Shown piece by piece: positions 59,632-64,000 of a stretch of DNA of 64,000 bases. Made by a program: the position numbers and the translations under genes. The stretch covers positions 304,636-368,635 of the forward strand of contig WTXD01000027.1 in assembly GCA_022496205.1 (NCBI GenBank), given 5' to 3'. The stretch is from Gloeopeniophorella convolvens (taxonomy: Eukaryota > Basidiomycota > Agaricomycetes > Russulales). The notes under the pieces were generated by a model. It searched no databases and had not been told where the DNA came from. It saw only the letters and a list, made by a program, of their open reading frames with translations. Positions within the stretch are counted from its first letter, which is position 1. Every line of letters starts with the position of its first letter.

Positions 59632-61436
59632 GACATCAACCTGCTGATCTGCGCTGCCTACCTCGAGGCAAAGTCGCTCATTACTATTCTCGGCATGGAA
59701 CTTACTCCGAGAGGGCCAGAGAGCGCCGCCGCTTTCGAATCACACCTTGCCGAATTCATGAAGAAGTTTGAGATGATGTCGGAAGATGTGGGGGAGGTTG
59801 AGGTTGCGGACGAAGCCCAAGCAGATCAAGAGGAACAAGGAAGTACCGTTACTGTTGATCAACTCCTTCGCGCGAATGAAGAGGACGCGAAGGAGTACCC
59901 AAAGGACCGAACTAAAGAGGTTAACATGAAGATGACCAACCTCGGAATAGCTGCGGCAGCTGAGATTGTCAACGACACGTTACGAATGTACGTTCCACAA
60001 CTTCTTTGACCCTTGCCTTCCGTGAAGCGGTGCTAAATCATATCACGAATATTCTCCAGTGATTCACTTCCTGACGACACCACTGCTCCCGACAAATTCG
60101 ATGACTGGCGCGCTTCGGTTCAGCGGTTGCTAGAAGAGATCGAAAAAGCACAAGCCAAACTACAAGAGAATCAACCGATTGAAGCTGAAGCACGCGAATC
60201 ACGGCTCGCCCCAGTGGCTGTCCCCTCCCATCTCCCTGAGGCCGAAGTTCTTGACTTTGGTCCAGATGCGGATAACTTCAGAGTTGATGTTCTTGTTGCG
60301 GAGCGCAAGAAGAACGAGACTGAGGAAGCCAAAAGCGCGGTCACATATCGATACCGCCAGGCTACCCTTACTCAAGAAGCCCAGGCATCGATTGACACCT
60401 CCGCCGGCACTCTAGGGGTGAGCAACACGCAGGACACGCTGGCGGCTGCACCCCAAGCTTTGTCGCCGGACGCTGAGGCGGATGCCACTGCGGACATGGT
60501 GTCCAGCCCTGAATCCAGCAAATCGAAGCCGTTGAACACGCTCAAGGCATCCTTGGTCAACAAAATCATGCGCGTGATATCGGATTCCCTAGTGACCACC
60601 GCAAAGCCAAGTATGACCGGTGCTGAGCACAAAATCCGCTGGACAAACCTTGGAATCAAGGTCCCAGAAGACGTCAAGGACAAGAAAAAAGAACAAGACC
60701 AAGTACCGCCTAGTACTGTCAGGACCGAGGCCGAAGATCCCGAGCAGGCTCCCAGTGGGGGAGGCTCTATGACCTCTCGCAGTCACGTCTATGACGCACT
60801 CCAAGACTCTTTGAAGATGCCATTGTCCAATGCTGGACTCACCACATTGCGCAAGCGGCCGCTGCAAGCCGGCTCATGGATCGTCTTTGGGTTTGCGGAT
60901 TGCCTTTGGGTTGGACAAGGTGTGTCACTGCAGCCCCGACCAAACCGTGCCCAAACTATTGCTCACGTTTACTCGCTTCTCAAGTCAAAGTCTTTTACTT
61001 GAAGGGGGCTGGTATACGCCCGACGCATAACTATGAGGAGACTTGCAACGATATCGCGACGCTCTCACGCGTGGTAGTCTTGGGATACAGGTTCTATGGC
61101 ACATACATGACCCCACTGACTGCGACATTGCCAGAGAGCGGGAACCACGTCCCGACATACTTCTTCATTCATAGCGACCACCTCATCCTCTCGCTCGACG
61201 CCATTTGCCCAAACCCCTTCATGAATGACTCTCGCCTGCACATTGGGCATGGGTTCTTTATGGAGAAACCAAGCGCGGGATTCCAGAAGTGCTGGGACAA
61301 GTTGCTTAAGCATCAGCAAGAGTTGCTGGGCGCTGTTTCATGCCTTGTCAGACGATCAAGCTCTCGCGCGAAACACACACTAGAGCCCGATTCGGATGAA
61401 GAAGAGGCTCCCAGTCGGAAGCGTGCAAGGATGTGA
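59632..61436 (+). CDS. Transposon gene, C-terminal tail after the nonsense codon
   Basis: Continuation in the same frame: DINLLICAAYLEAKSLITIL, then an acidic stretch and VTVDQLLRANEEDAKEYPKD. An intron about 59989-60059 leads to IDSLPDDTTAPDKFDDWRAS and the coiled-coil EEIEKAQAKLQENQPIEAEA. A long polar linker runs to LKASLVNKIMRVISDSLVTT. The final part LSRVVVLGYRFYGTYMTPLT and LHIGHGFFMEKPSAGFQKCW to EEEAPSRKRARM (stop 61434-61436) lies in another frame, so an intron near 60850-61010 or a small lesion is needed. The basic end could be a nuclear localisation signal. Function of this part is unknown. Confidence 0.5.
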
Positions 61437-61568
61437 TCAGGGGGGTTCACGCATTCGTGCATTTGGTAAATACACATCCTTGCATCCTATGTACCGGTCT
61501 ATGTATGAGAACAACAATATCTTACTCATACACCTGCGCACGCAGCGCTCCTGGAGAACTATCACTGA

Positions 61569-61711
61569 TGTTAGATGTAAAAATAACCGAATTTCGATCC
61601 TCCCGCCCAAGGTTAGATGGAAATGCACCGAATTTGCCCGGGCCGGTGCTTCCCGGCCCGGGCCGGAGATCCCGAACAGAACCGAAAATTTGCTCCTCAG
61701 GATCTAACCTC
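61569..61711 (+). repeat. Right subterminal ACCGAA/GTTAGATG cluster
   Basis: ACCGAA at 61586, 61627 and 61681, again on the plus strand. GTTAGATG precedes the first two, and an inverted copy (gatctaacc) ends the block. The pair GGTTAGATG...TGCACCGAAT is shared in direct orientation with the left end. Confidence 0.55.
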
Positions 61712-61718
61712 TATAGGG

Positions 61719-61733
61719 GTTTGGCAGGGTCCT
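61719..61733 (-). repeat. Right terminal inverted repeat of the transposon
   Basis: GTTTGGCAGGGTCCT, the reverse complement of the left end. Confidence 0.75.
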
Positions 61734-62708
61734 GCGTGGCCAGATCATGCGGTCACCGGTCACCCTGCTCAGCCCTGCGCGCCGCAGTTGCAGCTGCCCT
61801 TTGAATTCGTGATTGTGCTGTTCTTTCTGCCACAGCACCTGGCCCACGTTACCCCAACTTTGCAACAGACCATATCAACAAGGGGTGTCATCGCGCTCGC
61901 GGGCAAGTCATGCTTACACTCCGACGCGAGGTCGGGCGTTGTGCGTGTGTCTCCAGCTCAATTATCTAATCGAGCGAGCCCATAATTATTGGCACAGAGA
62001 TACGCTTCTCGAGATACAGCGCTGATACAGTAGAGACAGTTTACAGTAGAGTGCGGGGACTTGTGCGGCGTGTCACATGCAACGACACGGCCATCCGTCC
62101 GATCAACACTCCAACGACGACTGGGGATCTTGGCATCCCGCCGCGCCCACACTCCCCTCGGGGTGCGAGCCGTTCCTGAGAGAAGGCAGAGGCAGGCACG
62201 CGCGGTCCCGCGGCGGGCCCAGCGCCGACTGCCGCATGCAAGTATGATACGGCGCACACGGGCGGTGACGTCTGTGCTCCACAGACCGACGGTCACTGGG
62301 ATCTCAGGGAAGAGAGTCGGGGGGCGCGGGCGCCGGGTGTGTCTGTGGCTCCCTGTGGCTGAAACACGTTGAGAAACGCCATCGATGCGCGCACGGCGTC
62401 GGAATCATCGATGGGCGAGCCTAGTGTGCAGACAACATTGCAACAATGGCGGGAGTGAGAAGGATAAGACGGAAGGGGATGATTCAAGGGGCTGAATACA
62501 TCATACCGTCGAGAGGACGTCATGTCGAGGGGAAGATTTGGGTATAGTTGAGCGGGAGAGCGAAACACGCGGAAGGGCTGCGGTCGGCCTTCTCCATTTG
62601 CGACCGATTGTCTGCGTCCGCGACTCTGTCAGACTGTGTCACCAACACGCTCTCCGGCCGTTCGCTGCCACCGGCCCCGTCTCCCTCTCCTCGCCGTCGT
62701 CGTCCTCG
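61734..62708. other. Intergenic, upstream of the Rho-GEF gene
   Basis: About 970 bases without a supported gene. Minus-strand frames (62293-62568) lack domain text. It must carry the GEF promoter. Confidence 0.4.
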
Positions 62709-64000
62709 ATGATGGACAGGCCTCTCGGTCCTCGCCAGCCAGACAAACGTCTCACTGCCTACGAGTCCATCTTTGGCCGCCCTGGCGCCTCTCACCAACT
62801 CTCAGAACAGCGACCGCTCTCCAACCAGAGTTACCCGCCGCCCGCCAACTATTCCCCCTCCCAGTACCCGTATCCATCCGCCCAGCCCCAGTACTCGACC
62901 GCCGCCCTCGACCGCCACAACTCCTTCTCCCCTCATCCCTACCTCGCACAGCAGCCGCCACCACCAAACTCCCGCCAGTCCTTCTACGCCCCCTCTCCAC
63001 CCCAGAATCAGTCCTGGAACTACTCTGCTTATCCTTACCATCACCCGCAGTATCCCCACCCGCAGTCATCACATGCATCTGTCACCAGTAGTCCCCTCTC
63101 TCCGGGCGTCGTTGTCCCGCCCCCCGACGACCCTCCCGACCCCTCCCTCGAGGCGCTCACTCGCCAAGGTCTCACCCCCGCACAGGCCTACCAGGCGCAG
63201 GTCTATCATAATAATGTCATGACGCCTCCTCAAGGTCCCTGGGGCCCCCGCCCCCAGTCCTCCCATCAACCACCACCACCACAGCAACAACCACAACACC
63301 AACAGCAGCAGCAGCAACGTCTGTCTGCTTACGACTATGACCCCGATCCACGTTATCAAAATGGCGCAGCCAGCCGCAGCCATACCAACATACCCCGGCT
63401 CGGCGTCAACATCGACGTCGACAATGGCCGGCTCGGCCTCGACTTTGGCGAGGAGAGCAGTACGAGCGACACGAGTCCGAGCTCCCCTGGGCACGCTCCA
63501 AGTCTTGTACGTCTCTCTGTCTCTCTTCGGGACGCCGGTCTGCTCACCACGTTCTCTGCCTGCTGTCCGATCGAAAACAGCCAGCAGCAGGCAGCCCCAT
63601 CAATCCCACTACCAGACCCCGCAGCCCATCCCGGCACACCATCGCCTCTCCAGCGGTATTCCCCACCCGACGCCCTCTCCATACGATCCGCCGACTCGAG
63701 CCACTCGGCCGCATCGTCCGTTCCCCCACCTCGTCCGTACCCCCTCCAGCTAGACACCGCCCTCATGAACCAGGCCGCCGCGCGTCACCCGCCTCCTCCA
63801 CCTACGTCGACTCTTCTGCCGCAAGCAACGGCACTCGTCGCTCGTCTGAGTCTTCTCGCACGATGCCTGCCCCCTTCCGCCGCGATCGCTCCACTCAGGA
63901 CCGCACACGTTCCATGTCCGCCGCGACGACCGCCCACGTGCGCGCCGCGCTGCAACACGATCAGACCATCCCTCGCCCGCCTCGACCTCCTCGCGCGTGA
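62709..64000 (+). CDS. Probable Rho guanine-nucleotide exchange factor, N-terminal low-complexity part (3' end outside the window)
   Basis: The frame from ATG 62709 is open to the window edge. The start MMDRPLGPRQPDKRLTAYES then IFGRPG matches, from memory, the start of agaricomycete Rom2-like Rho1 GEFs. The rest is Pro/Gln/Ser-rich with a CAG/CAA tract at about 63280-63318. A conserved island NIPRLGVNIDVDNGRLGLDF precedes an intron (63508 to about 63588, gtacgt...cagccag). The next exon reads SPLQRYSPPDALSIRSADSS, then seems to lose one base near 63780 before ASPASSTYVDSSAASNGTRR and SMSAATTAHVRAALQHDQTI. The final gtga (63997-64000) fits a splice donor. The DH, PH and CNH domains would lie outside, so the function is inferred from the N-terminus only. 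Confidence 0.6.
   Translation, partial: MMDRPLGPRQPDKRLTAYESIFGRPGASHQLSEQRPLSNQSYPPPANYSPSQYPYPSAQPQYSTAALDRHNSFSPHPYLAQQPPPPNSRQSFYAPSPPQNQSWNYSAYPYHHPQYPHPQSSHASVTSSPLSPGVVVPPPDDPPDPSLEALTRQGLTPAQAYQAQVYHNNVMTPPQGPWGPRPQSSHQPPPPQQQPQHQQQQQQRLSAYDYDPDPRYQNGAASRSHTNIPRLGVNIDVDNGRLGLDFGEESSTSDTSPSSPGHAPSLVRLSVSLRDAGLLTTFSACCPIENSQQQAAPSIPLPDPAAHPGTPSPLQRYSPPDALSIRSADSSHSAASSVPPPRPYPLQLDTALMNQAAARHPPPPPTSTLLPQATALVARLSLLARCLPPSAAIAPLRTAHVPCPPRRPPTCAPRCNTIRPSLARLDLLAR
63281..63318 (+). repeat. Imperfect CAG/CAA (poly-Gln) tract
   Basis: Runs of cca, caa and cag codons encode a Gln/Pro/His stretch inside the GEF N-terminus. Confidence 0.6.

Larger units (their letters stand above)
54882..61733 (+). 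mobile_element. 6.85-kb DNA transposon: Ulp1 protease, zinc finger and transposase between inverted repeats
   Basis: AGGACCCTGCCAAAC at 54882-54896 is repeated inverted at 61719-61733. Between them is one apparent split gene (about 55449-61436) with about 570 bases of 5' and 280 of 3' flank carrying subterminal motifs. The order is Ulp1-like cysteine protease, Cys/His zinc finger, RNase H-like DDE/D core, and acidic-linker tail. No clear target-site duplication is seen (flanks ccggt and gcgtg). The terminal sequence does not match a superfamily I can name with confidence. Ulp1 proteases are known from some Mutator-like and KDZ elements, but those are different transposases. Two lesions (a G6 slip at about 56636 and an in-frame TAG at 59629-59631) suggest this copy is slightly decayed. 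Confidence 0.75.

Noticed and set aside
54951..61645. Direct GGTTAGATG repeats as possible LTRs
   Set aside because: Only about 25 bases are shared and the true ends are inverted; internal genes are protease/transposase, not gag-pol.

Overview
The window is nuclear DNA of a filamentous basidiomycete, most likely an agaricomycete (a polypore-like wood-decay fungus is my guess). The signs are many short introns of about 45-65 bases with GT...AG ends, GC-rich coding sequence, paired P450 genes, an F-box/leucine-rich-repeat family of agaricomycete type, a GPI-anchored cupredoxin, an RNA-dependent RNA polymerase of the quelling/RNAi type and a CTVQ-ending G-protein gamma subunit. Most genes are split, so each had to be assembled from exon pieces in several frames. 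Exon joins given below were read by eye from splice signals and frame continuity.

Layout. 0-9.3 kb is a core gene block: the 3' end of an unrecognised gene, a GID/CTLH ubiquitin-ligase armadillo subunit (ARMC8/GID5-like, minus), an RNA-dependent RNA polymerase (plus) and a glutaminyl-peptide cyclotransferase (minus). tRNA-Val(AAC) follows at 9.5 kb (minus). 9.95-17.1 kb has two related P450 genes in tandem, the first intact and the second with two one-base lesions, with a small unrecognised minus-strand gene between them. 17.7-25 kb has pyruvate dehydrogenase E1 alpha, COG6 and an MFS transporter. 25-39.2 kb is an F-box region. It contains one single-copy F-box gene and then a 5.7-kb tandem segmental duplication, each unit carrying F-box A, F-box B and a short-chain dehydrogenase (SDR). 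Exactly one copy of each of the three genes is free of frame damage.

39.2-52 kb holds a tiny Swi5-type recombination mediator, an ankyrin-repeat protein, an aldehyde dehydrogenase, a gene-poor 3.5-kb stretch, the G-protein gamma subunit, a mitochondrial-type thioredoxin and a GPI-anchored cupredoxin. At 52.4-54.4 kb is a broken F-box gene. From 54.88 to 61.73 kb lies a 6.85-kb DNA transposon with 15-bp terminal inverted repeats and subterminal ACCGAA clusters. Its apparent single split gene encodes, in order, a Ulp1-type cysteine protease, a zinc finger and a putative RNase H-fold transposase. The window ends inside the N-terminal part of a probable Rho-GEF.

The most interesting items are the Ulp1-zinc finger-transposase element and the F-box/F-box/SDR duplication with complementary loss. 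A general caution applies: several genes that should be essential or conserved (PDH E1 alpha, the RdRP) show single-base losses, so some frameshifts here may be consensus errors. The nonsense substitutions in the duplicated genes are less easily explained that way.
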